Source of the DNA: Sclerodactyla briareus
Lineage: Eukaryota > Echinodermata > Holothuroidea > Dendrochirotida > Sclerodactylidae
Reading direction: 5' to 3'
Assembly: GCA_026419785.1 (NCBI GenBank)
Contig: JAODTK010004021.1
Coordinates: forward strand, 124,001 to 188,000
DNA length: 64,000 bases
Shown here: positions 10,383 through 22,300 of the stretch, piece by piece
Layout of the letters: the number at the start of each line of letters is the position of its first letter
Position numbering within the stretch: the first letter of the stretch is position 1
Translations under genes and position numbers: made by a program
The notes under the pieces: model-generated
The model's database searches: none
What the model saw: only the letters and a program-made list of their open reading frames with translations
What the model was told of the DNA's origin: nothing

Positions 10383-13300
10383 GTAAGCTTTCTTTATCGT
10401 AAACTAAGTACTGTGTTTGCAAAGGCACAGTACAGTACCCAAAATGCTTTATCACTGGGCGCCTGTCGCCACATGTAACGGACGTTTGAAGTGCAGTAGG
10501 CCTATAAATGTCTGTGAAGAGATAGGATTTCGGTGATTCAACATATTGGGGCATAGCATATATATTACAAGTAGTTTCCTGAACTTGAGTGCAACCATTT
10601 ATTATAGAGGGACCATAAGATGACTCTGTTAGCCCTCAGCCTGACATTCACTCATTCATGGGATATTTGATTTCGTTCCCACAACCCCCCCAAAGTTTAC
10701 AATAATGATCATTAAAAAACTGGTCTTTGTTATAATTACAATGTACCTGTAGGTTTGTACTTTCAATCAAACTTCGCAATTTCTGTGCTATCATATGTTC
10801 CATTGTAACATAGCCTCTGCAATTCTACTGCTACACATTCTTTGTACAGTTACACACTCTTTACTGTTGAGAAATCATTTTGCTGGTATGAAGATACCTT
10901 GTGGACACCCTCTTCCAAATATGTATTTATCAGGTTAGATTAGTTAGTCACAGTCAATAAGTAGATGCCACTGAAATTGCCATGGAGCCACAGAATAGAC
11001 CACGTTGTGAGAAATCATTTAAGGCTGAATATCGACATCAAGGATCTCAAAGTTCTGTTGGCCATAAATGCTGTGATATCAAGACACAAGTCAAAGGTAA
11101 TTTAACACTCCTCTCATTCTCTTCTCTGTTTAGATTAACTCCCTGGTGCTCTGATTGAAGATGGGAGAGGTCAGCTGAATATGTGCGATAAAGGTCAGTT
11201 TCAGTTATCCTCACCATGCATGTTTGTCCGTCTCTCAAGAGTAGGATATCTGGCAGGGGCCGGGGTCAGGGTCAGAGTGCCCTCTTGATAGGCCCCACCA
11301 GGAGGGAAAGCCTGAAGATATTGAGATGGAATTCACTGACAGTAGGAAATGTAACTGAGTGCAGATATGCAGGGGAGGAAGATTACATCGGAACTGGAGT
11401 TCACGATGTGGCAGCTACCCCACTGGTGAAATTCTAATGCCTACACCCCCTCCCCCTTCCTTCCTACCCTCCGTTCTCATCCTAGCACTTCTAGGATGTT
11501 GAACAAGACAGGAGAATTTTGTGGAAGTATTTAATTTAACAAATCTGGGAAAAAAGTTATTTTCAAGAAACTCCTGCAGCCAGTCCACAGTATAAAGAGG
11601 GCCAAAGAACCTGTTGCCAAAATTTTGTGAGGAAAGCAGAAGAATTTTGGGGCTATACGGGGATTGAATTCTCCGAGGGAAACGTCCCCCCTGCCCATTT
11701 TTGCATGCCCAGACAGTCTCACTGTATAGTAGATTACATTTTGTTCAAATGAGGATTAGAGTTTGTGACTGAAAACTTGAAGAAGGGTGAAAATTCACTG
11801 CATTGCACTCTGTTCGTTACACCCTATGCCTAGCTATATTCCCTCAACCAATCTGGTGGAAAGAAGATCAGGGCAACTGGTGACTCCACCCCTTGAGTGA
11901 TGACCCTAGACAGTAGATATGCCACTGACACTATCCACTACCTCGTAGCTGGAGGAAAGGGCACCATTTATTATCTGATTACATGTATGTTACACAAGTT
12001 TAATTGGTTATTGCATTTCAGGAACTTGCAACATTGTGTTGTTTCCTCTCAATTATGCAGAGATTATTCTGTTAACGTCAATACAAACAACCTACCAGGT
12101 AATTTCCCATAATACCTGGTAGGTTGTTTCTACCTACCAGACTGTTCTGACACATGGTACATCTTATTCTGGCCTTGCTTGTGCCTTGTTCCCAATAGGT
12201 ATTTTCACGATCCAAATTCCAAAAGAGACCCAGGGGGAGGTGTTTGATGGCTTAGACATGTTGACCCGACTGATGGCACCGACTGGTGAGGTAACTGCTG
12301 CTGAACCAACTGTAGAAACACTTGGTAGGTATACATGTACATCACTGTAATGAGAGGGGGGGGGGGGTACAATATTTGCCTGTAGTCTACCCCGCTTGCC
12401 AGGCCTAACCCATTGCAAGAGGAGGACTCGTTCTACTTCATTCTTTTTTACACATGATGACATGGACTTATCATAGACTTTTATAGTGCCTCACATGTGG
12501 AAAACACATTTTAAAACACTTCACAGACATTATCCCTGCTCACTGGTAAGTTTACACACTCACACTATATAGCGCGCAACCCTTTCAGTTCACTCCTGGC
12601 ACATTGATTAGTTATGCCACATCATAGTGGCCCTGGGGAGGGGGGATACAGCATCATAGCAATGCTACAAAAGTGCTACAAAAGGTACCCCACAGCAGTG
12701 TCCGCACGAAGGAAATGATCTGGGAGGAATTCCCTCTTTCCAAAGTCAGGGGAGGATTTACTGCCAACATCATGGCAATTTGAGCTGTGTGAGATGTTGA
12801 AAAGAATTCAAAACTGAATGAAATATTGAATTGGGAATTGGGAAATGAAATATGTCATGTATGGAATCCTTAGCTTGAACACTGGCTTACAGGGTACCCA
12901 TTCACACCTACTGTAGGTGGAAGGGAGCAATCTAGATGAGGCGCCTTGCAAAGAGGTACAACATGGACTCGAACACTCAACCACTGGGTTTGAGCTTGAC
13001 ACTTTAACCAATTAGGCTACCTTGCTGTGAGTGGTAAATGAGTCCTTCATGAACATTTATTCAATATTAGTGGTGTCATGCCACTGTACAGTCAGTGGTT
13101 CAACACCTCCAGCTCTGTGTTACGTACTGTAATGAGCAGGGGAGGATTTACTGCCAACATCATGGCAATTTGAGCTGTGTGAGATGTTGAAAAAAATTCA
13201 AAACTGAATGAAATATTGAATTGGGAATTGGGAAATGAAATATGTCATGTATGGAATCCTTAGCTTGAACACTGGCTTACAGGGTACCCATTCACACCTA

Positions 13301-16300
13301 CTGTAGGTGGAAGGGAGCAATCTAGATGAGGCGCCTTGCAAAAAGGTACAACATGGACTCGAACACTCAACCACTGGGTTTGAGCTTGACACTTTAACCA
13401 ATTAGGCTACCTTGCTCTGTGTGGTAATGAGTGGTTTATGAACCTTTATTCAATACTAGTGATGACAGTACAGTCAGTGGTTCAACACCTCCAGCTCTGT
13501 GTTACGTACTGTAATGAGCAGGGGAGGATTTACTGCCAACATCATGGCAATTTGAGCTGTGTGAGATGTTGAAAAAAATTCAAAACTGAATGAAATATTG
13601 AATTGGGAATTGGGAAATGAAATATGTCATGTATGGAATCCTTAGCTTGAACACTGGCTTACAGGGTACCCATTCACACCTACTGTAGGTGGAAGGGAGC
13701 AATCTAGATGAGGCGCCTTGCAAAAAGGTACAACATGGACTCGAACACTCAACCACTGGGTTTGAGCTTGACACTTTAACCAATTAGGCTACCTTGCTCT
13801 GTGTGGTAATGAGTGGTTTATGAACCTTTATTCAATACTAGTGATGACAGTACAGTCAGTGGTTCAACACCTCCAGCTCTGTGTTACGTACGGTAATGAG
13901 CCAGTCTACAGTTGCGAGTGCGTAGACTCAGAGCTAAGTCTGGGGTTTGCAACAGGTGGATATGGACAACATTTTCTCCATAGTTTTATAATTTTGTGTT
14001 GATTGTTTGTGTAATTCTGACCTTCGATACTGTATCATTACCATACTCTACCCCCACGACGAACCTCAATTATGGTATTACCTCGTAGAACTTGAACAGG
14101 CTCATTCAAAAATGACTTTCATACACTTCTATTATTATTGAAGCAGTGCAGTGTGTAATATAGGGTAAGTGTTCATCCATCTATAAATCTCTTGTATGTC
14201 TGACTGTTGTTCCGTCTGTCTTCCTGACCATCTGCCCATTCGTCCGGCCGTCTCTCTATCCGACTATCAGTCCATTCATTCATTTTTCCTTGATTCAAAT
14301 TGTTACACCCTCCACTATTTCAACTATTTTGTTGAAATATGCAAAAGTGTTTCTCCTACAGTTTGAATCAGATGATCATGAAAGTTTGTCAGTATTTTCA
14401 GGGTCCAATGCTTCATACACATTGTTCAGAGATTTGAGGTCTTCTAGGGGTAATTTTGGCTGAAATTGTGATTTCGAGGATCATATGAACAGATTGAATC
14501 GGATGGACTTTTGTCACTTCTGTTTTTTAATCCAAGATTAGGACAAGTCATATTGCATTCACTGTGACTGCATCATACAGTAGTAGGATAACACTCCAGA
14601 GCCCCACAACTGAGAAACATTGTAGGTATTTCTTGGTATTGCAAACCAGAAAGGTAGAAATGGAGATGTGAATAGGTCTTCAGTAAAAAAGAAAAAATCA
14701 ACCTAATCTTAGGCAGCATATGAATAAACCAACCAACCATTGTGTTTTTGGTGCTGCTTTTCATTGAAGAAACTCTTCAATTTTGGTGAGAAATTCCCCT
14801 AATCCTTTCGACTTTCGCTTTTTCCCCCTTGACAGCCCCTGTAGATGGGCAAGAGAGTGGGGATGAGGAGATTAACTGGGAGGTGGAGCAGACCCCCTGT
14901 CTCTTGGATGAAGATGACATCCTTGGTCCTGTCAAGTATGGCTTTGCCGGCAGGAGGAGTGGAGTCTTCTCCAGTTGCAGGAAACTGAGTTTTCCTTTTC
15001 CAAATGGGCCACTTGAAATTTGCATAGTTTATGCAATTTTTCATCTCCACTGAAACGGGGTACTCATTGGTAGACCTGTCCACAATCAGTTGAAATTGGG
15101 ACTAGTCATTGATTAGTGTCATAATAGGTAAAACGAGAAGAGGTTGGTGGACTATACCCACCTCTATATACATTTTTATCTTGCCGTTAATTTCCTCTTT
15201 TCCCAGATGAACACTGATAACAGGGTAGTTAAAATCAGCTGAATATCTCAACAAAAACAACCACTGATCACCAAGAATGTGAGAGTAGCAGTTTGTGGCC
15301 CCACTGGTCTATGAGTTTAGTGTCAGTGTAGAGATACTTGTTATTTTCATCCTCCTCCTCCAGGAGGAACTAAGTGCTATCGTGGATGTCCCTGATCCAG
15401 ACCAGACAAAGCCAGCAGAGAGGAGGAAGCTGAGGCAGCAAGAAGAGCAGGAGAAGTTTGACGATGAACACTACCTGTAAGATGATTGTCATCATTATTA
15501 TAAATAATATTGATAATAACTTTCAGAAATGGAGCACTGTAAATTTTTCCACCTGATATTGTTCAAAATTATTCCCAATATCACATACCTATTACAAGGA
15601 TTTATACACCGGAGTACTATTGATAACTGACTGTGGTTAGCACAGCTGGGTGCCAGATCACCACTGGGGAGACAGGGGGGTTGAATCATGGTAGAGTCAT
15701 AGCAAGGGGTACCTGTGCCTTCCAACTGGGTGCTTGAAGAGACAAGCACAGGAACAAATGAGGGGTAAGCACTTTACATGTTGCTATCAGTGTGTGATTA
15801 CCTTCACCTCTGTAATACCAAAGAGACATGCCTTATTCTGTGTATCCAGTGAAGGATTCATAGCTGACATAGAATACAGTCCAGTATCCAGGTCTTGTCA
15901 GGCCTCAATGCATTTTAATCCTGCTCTCTGCATGTATCCTGTGTGAAGAAATTGGATCCAGGTGCATACTCTCACAATCCCTGGAGGCATGTTGCAGCAA
16001 GGTTATGAGCAGTTATGTGCTCAGGTTCCTTGTGCTCAGGTCCTCAAATATTACCTGGGTAGGGTTGAGCAGTGGAGATGAAGTGTCTTGCTCAAGGTCA
16101 CAACTGATAGCCTGATCGGTTCTCATGGGAATTAAACCCACAGAATTCTACCCAAGGAGCTGATCAGATTCCCAAATGTGCTTGTGAGCAACATGCACCA
16201 TTTGGCATTGGAACTGTTTATATCATATTGATAGAGGGAGAATTGTGCCCTAGTACTTTCCCAGTGGCATCGCCTGGGGAGTGGGGGCAAGTGGGGGGAT

Positions 16301-19300
16301 GTGTCCCCCAAGATTTGTGTGTCCCCCCTGGTGCTCCTCGGATTGAAATGTGGATTCACCAATATTTTTCCCCAAAATGTACTCCCAACACACGTTGACA
16401 GCAAATGTGGCTCCTGATTACATCTGGAACCCTCATTCCCTCCCCTTGAACTGCTCCCTAGGATGTCCATCACAAAGTTCCACAGAGTTGCCCCTTTCAT
16501 CACTGTTCCCCTCCGTGCCTCTCTAAACTGAGAAGTCTGCGGACCGCCGTCACAGGTCAGAAATGAGCAGAAGCAGCGGGTAATTCCCCTGCTGAAAATA
16601 TCAAAATCACCCCAAGAGAAAAATTATCGGGGGCAACAAAAATGTGATTTTGAAAGGAAATCGCCCCATCCCCTTTGACAACATCAGGATGACAATCGAG
16701 GGATTATGAATTTGGCACCATACATTCACCTTAAAAAAAAAAAAAAAGCAAAAAACAAAATCACAGTCAGCACACCGAAATATATCTTTCCACTGGATTC
16801 ATAATCGCAGTGAAGGTCTGTGATTTTTGTTCGAACCTTTGCGAGTCGGCAAGTCCCTCCCGCCTGTTAATACTAGTATCACGCATTGGCCGAAATAACA
16901 CTGCTGAGCATTGTGTGTGTAGCGATCCTTGCAACCAGCGAGAGTCATGCACAAACCCTACATGATGATTTGTGATACGTTCCACTTTTAGTCTGCGGAG
17001 GCCTGGGGTGTAGCTGTGTGTAGGGGTTTGTTGCCTGGAAATACCATAGATCTCGGATTGATGTTCGATATGAAATGAATCAGGAACATCAAGCCACTGC
17101 AATGTTTTTAGGATCATGTTCTGTTTCTATGTGGGATTCGGGTAATCGGTTTAACTTAGAATATAGAGAAGGTAGGCTATAGGGGTTACTCTGACTAGGC
17201 ACTAGGGGAATCAGGCATGCTCCTTTGGGGAACGACTTTGTTAAAGTAAATGGAAGGATTCCATGCAGTGTCGGTGTTGTGTCAAAATGCAAGGTTGAGT
17301 GACATTGTACAATTTTGTCTACCGTAAGTTCTGTAACCCTGCGAAAAAAGAAGTTGCTCAGGTTAACAGCCTATAGTAATGCTATCCCTATTAGTCACAT
17401 AACTGTGGTGTTGTCCCTCATATTTTTGGTTGCATTCCTCCATTTCATGGAGGCGCACCGCTATTACATGCCAATAGCGGGAAGAGTCTCTGTGAATTTG
17501 AAGAGCCCCATAGCACCTCTACAGTAGAGGGCTTCTTCTTCAGGAGAAACAAAAAAAAGAGCCCCTGTGAGGACAGAATTGGTTCCTGCCCTGCACTTCT
17601 CCCCATGTCATGCTTCACCCAAACACCCCTCTTCCCATAACACAACCCATGAAAAGAGCCTGACCAACACATTTTTTATGCCTGTCTATCCGCGACTTAC
17701 TGTTCCACAGAGCGGACCTTTTTCAGGATGACATGATCCAGCCTCTTCTTGCCTTCAGACCATCCTGGGAGGTTTCAAGCTGGATGAGGACAAGAGCTGA
17801 CAACAGGTGGAACATTCATTTACAACCATTGGCCTGTTGTCATTTTGCCTTGGGGTATGAATCCAAAGTCCTGTTTAGGCAATAGATTGGTTATTCGTGA
17901 TGCTACAAACACATGTTAAAGCAACCGAAAGGACATGAGCACAAGGGATGCGTGGGTGGAGGCTGAGGATCATGCCAGATTTATGGAATAGTTGTCAGAG
18001 GCAATAAATTTTCACTGTGTTGCCACTCTATATGAACTTGTGTGCATTTGGCTTGCATTAACCTCAATCTCATTTATTACCTGATCCCACTCATCATCAT
18101 CCTCGACAGTTTCGTGTCTGAATCATCCATTGAATGTGTTGTGCACGTTCGGAGTTACTTCTTTGAGCAGTTCAGTACATGTGTTGTTTGAACTTCATGT
18201 TGCTGTTTAGATGCTACTGGTAGATGCAACAAGAATGAATAAACATGTCCGGAAAAAACAGCGTTTTCTATTCCTTGACAAAGTCGGAGGAATCTATGCA
18301 GTCATGACAGTGTGTGTGTATGTATGTTCGTATGTGACGCCAGCTTGTAAAACTGATACTAGACCCCACCGGGATGGATGAAGCTCATACTTGGTATATG
18401 ATGAGTACATGAACCCTATTGTTTTGGGGTCAGGTCAGAGTCATCTGAGGTCAACAGAGGTCAAGTCTGAAAACCTTGTAAACACGATAAGTTAGCAAGG
18501 CATTACAGAATTATCAATGTTCACATGGCAAAATGTTGTACAGTGCAATATGCGAAAAAAGGTATTTCTGTTGATTAATGAGTGAGAAATTGAAGTCACC
18601 TTGCTGCAGCAGGCCAGCATCTTTTGCCGCATTTGTCTTTGATATTCATACAATTTTGTGTATTTCTGCTTCTGGAATGAACACAGTTCTTATTAAAATT
18701 TAAAAAAATAATAACTTACATCCTTGGTCACCTCAGAGGAGTGTATATTGAGTTGGCCCACTTAACACTGTTCGTCCTTCAAAGATATGCTCTTTTAGAC
18801 TTCTTTCACTCATTTCAGAGGAGCCACTACTTTTATCCATCCATTGACTGGCAATCGTCATTGAAAGTTATCAAGTTCATTGTGATCGAGAATATTTCAT
18901 TCCCCTCTTCTGAACACATGCAGTCATCTTTTTTTTGTGTTATTTCCCCACAGACTTGATTAAGTTTACTGAAGTGGAGCAGGCCTCGGATGCGTAAGCT
19001 TCCTCACAAGGAATTCATCCTCGACGGTGCCACGGAGAAGGAAGCATACATGGGCCTCGTGGATATCCTCTTTGCATTTGCTTTTAACAACCGCTGTACA
19101 GAAGGTGAAAATGGGGTAAATTGATCCACTTTGCTTCAACAACGTCAGTTCATGGATCTGTTACTAAATCCAACCTGCAGACTTGCCAACTAGTACGATT
19201 TTGCCGTATTTCCTATGATAAATCATTAGGATTACGGCCGTACAATTTTTTCAACCCGTATATCTTTGATCTTTACGAAACGGTATAATAAAAACGCTGA

Positions 19301-22300
19301 CATTGTTTTGACTATTGGTGGCCCTTTAAAGCTGAGAGCTGGACCATGGTCTGTGCTGTTTGCTGGTCGCACATTTTGTAAAAATGAAACATTCATAGCA
19401 TATTGCTTCCGCACTGTGTATGTTCAGCTTCACTACATATTAAGTGAACGAAAAAATCTGGCAATCCTAAGAAGACACTAATCCAGGATCGCGTATGGTG
19501 TGTAGGCCAGTCTTTGATGTTTTGATCGGAATGCGCAATGTTTTAAAATCACATTGCTCCATCCTTCTGGCACTGTTTTAGTCGCCATCCAGGATTATTA
19601 TAAGGACTTGACAGTTAGTGGAATTTACACGATTACTATGTGATGATTTCAATAAAACTTCTACCAAAAGTTGTGGACTCACGGTAGCCTAGTGTTACAA
19701 GGTGAGGAACTAAAGATTACCTTGCAGCATGCATAGGGCAACCTTATCTCACAACAGCAGGTGCAATGAAGACATTAAAAACACCCCAGATACGTTAGCT
19801 GATACTTACCCCTGCAGTGGCAAAATATGAATAGTAAATGTTGCTTCGTTCAATTGACGTTGGATCTCGGGAAGTGATTTGGCAGCCAGAGGGAAAATAA
19901 CAGTTTTGAGGAAAACTACACTTTGGTCTCCCAAGTACTGTTTCACCACTAAAAAAAGTTGTATAGCCAAATTGTTTTCCATTCTCTGATGAAAGTCAGG
20001 GAATCTCTGCAGTCATTACATTGTGTGTGATATTTGCTACCTTAAGGAGTACCATTCAGCAAAGCTGCTGGTGTCCGCCGCGTGGTCCTCTCCATGTGGA
20101 GCTCTAAATTTGGCAGTAAGCTCCGAATCATTGTTATATAGATCATGGACATCACGCTCGAGCACCGCAGACTTACCCTGGTCTGGGAGCGTACTGCAGG
20201 CCCTATTTAATCAGCTGAAACAGTCTGGGCTTTGGGTGAGCCGGAAGTCGCCGCTGCCTTAAGAGTATCTCCACTCCGCAGTGACTCCAGTAAGGCAGTG
20301 TTTGTCAGCATGTGTGTTGGCAGGTTTTGGTGTAAGCTGACTGAATTGAGGTGCTTTTGTGCACATTCACTACCTTGAGAGGCCGCTGCCTTAACTCAAC
20401 AAGTATTTCCCAGGACACGGGGAGGCAGTGTGCATGTATGTATGAATATATGTATGTATGTGACACGTGCCTTGTGAAAACGTCAACAGATTGGATTCAG
20501 CGAATACTTGGGCATGGACATTATGCCTGAGCCTGTGCAGGCTGATCTGGTCTGGATAATCCAGGAATGCCTTGCCAGATCAAGCTGAAACCCTAGTTTT
20601 TTTATGTTATTGAGAGGTTTTTCTTTTTGTTGCGTGGGGGCTGGGGGGGATGGGAAAATTGGGAAAAATTGAAATATATACAATATATATAATATATATA
20701 TAACTATAGGTCCAGTTTTTGTCAAACTTGTTTTTGTAACATCAGGAATGGTAAAAAAACTGTGGTATTGTATTGTTGGTCCTCATTGATATCCATAAGG
20801 GGAGGGGCTAAGGTTAGTTCGCTGAACGAAATCTTGTTATACTGCAAGCGCAACTGTGAGGGTATTTCTAATCCTCATACATGGTGGATGATTGCCCATG
20901 GTGAGTAGATCATCCCTGTTTTCTAGTGCCGATCTAATTAATCATCATGAGTGGGTGGGGAAGAATCATAAAATTTCAATTTCTCACCAACCATAGGTCT
21001 GACTTCTCATACCTAGCCAGAGGCCAGAGGAGCTATGTATCATGCATGTGTGTGTGTGTCTGTGGTGTACTTCTTTTTAAAGGCAAGATTTGCTTTTTCT
21101 CATACTTGGGTGGTAAGTCACCCATAGTGGGTAGATGTTGTCTGTTGTTTTAGTGTTAATGTTAGTGATAGCCTATTCATGAGTGGGCAAGCCAAAGTCC
21201 AAACCTCAAAATTCCTTTTGAGCATGATAAGTGGAGGACACAAGCTGCGATTGGTCTCGTACTTTTCAGATCACCCAAACAGAAAATAATGCCTATTGTG
21301 TTTTATGACAGTCTTATTGATATTCACTCATGAGTGGATTGGGCTTTGAAGATAACTTCTGAGATGTCAATATCTTGGCAATCGTAAGTCTGATTTTCCT
21401 CAACTTGTTTTGGTGACAGAAACAAGCAGTGCAACTGCCAAGAGCTAATTCAATGTCGTATTGTTAGTCCTCAGTAATATTCATAAGAAGCAGAGCTCCA
21501 ATAGTTTTCACCCTAATCACATGCGAATTTACCAGCAATTAAAGCCAATGGTATATTTTTCTGACACTTGGGTGGCTGCTTGTCCTCAGTGAGTACCATC
21601 TCTATTGTTTTTTAGTGCTGATCTAATTAATATTCATCAAGGGAACTGTGGATCTGGTTTTTCTCAATTTTCTCATTAACATTCATAAGGGGCAGAACTG
21701 CAGAATCACAAGTTTGTAAACAGGGTAAGTAGAAAGGCAAATGGTATATTTTTCTGGCCCTTCGGTGGATGATTGTCTTTTAAAGATTAATGTTTCTGTT
21801 GCTGTTTAGATCAATTTCCTACAGTCCAGTGGGGTAGAGTTTTGGTGACATCAGTGAATATTCCCAAGATTTAGTATTTTATTTTTTAATTGTGATTGCT
21901 GGTCCTCCTTAATATTCAATAGGGCAAGACTGCTATTGTTTCAATGTTGTTTCAGTAAAATCAGGTGAAAAGAAGTATTATAAGCCTTGCTGGTTCATGT
22001 TTTGTGAATGTTGACCAAACACAATGTATATTGACTGTTGAACACTTCTCAACCACTTGAAGGTCAAGGTCAGAGGTCATTAAAAAAGTCCAATCTGCAA
22101 TTTTGTGGGAATTGACATAATGCTACTACTTCAACAAGAACTATCAGATTTTTCTTGAAATCATGTTCCTTGGGCAATGCTTGTTTCAGTTTGTTTATCA
22201 GATTTTCACTGGAGTTCATTGAAGGTCACTGCAAATCAAACCAGTTAGTCACTCTAGAATTGCATTGCAGACCACAATGCTTAGTCCAACTATACTGAGA

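Larger units (their letters stand above)
12745..13899. repeat. Three-unit tandem array (390/382 bp) carrying a SINE, SHQ1 intron 3
   Basis: 'GGAGGATTTACTGCCAACAT' begins at 12,751, 13,141 and 13,523, giving unit lengths of 390 and 382 bp. Units 2 and 3 are almost identical while unit 1 differs by several changes and a few extra bases. Each unit contains one tRNA-derived SINE on the minus strand plus about 150 bp of other sequence. The identical 67-residue minus-strand frames are products of the repeat, not genes. No gene or RNA was seen in the rest of the intron (12,325-14,835). Confidence 0.93.

Noticed and set aside
12808-13783. Three identical 67-residue minus-strand frames
   Set aside because: They are products of a triplicated SINE-bearing unit, not a gene family.
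15600-16140. A complete SINE in SHQ1 intron 5
   Set aside because: Only a weak box-like stretch and a separate body-like stretch are seen, too far apart and too degraded to call one element.
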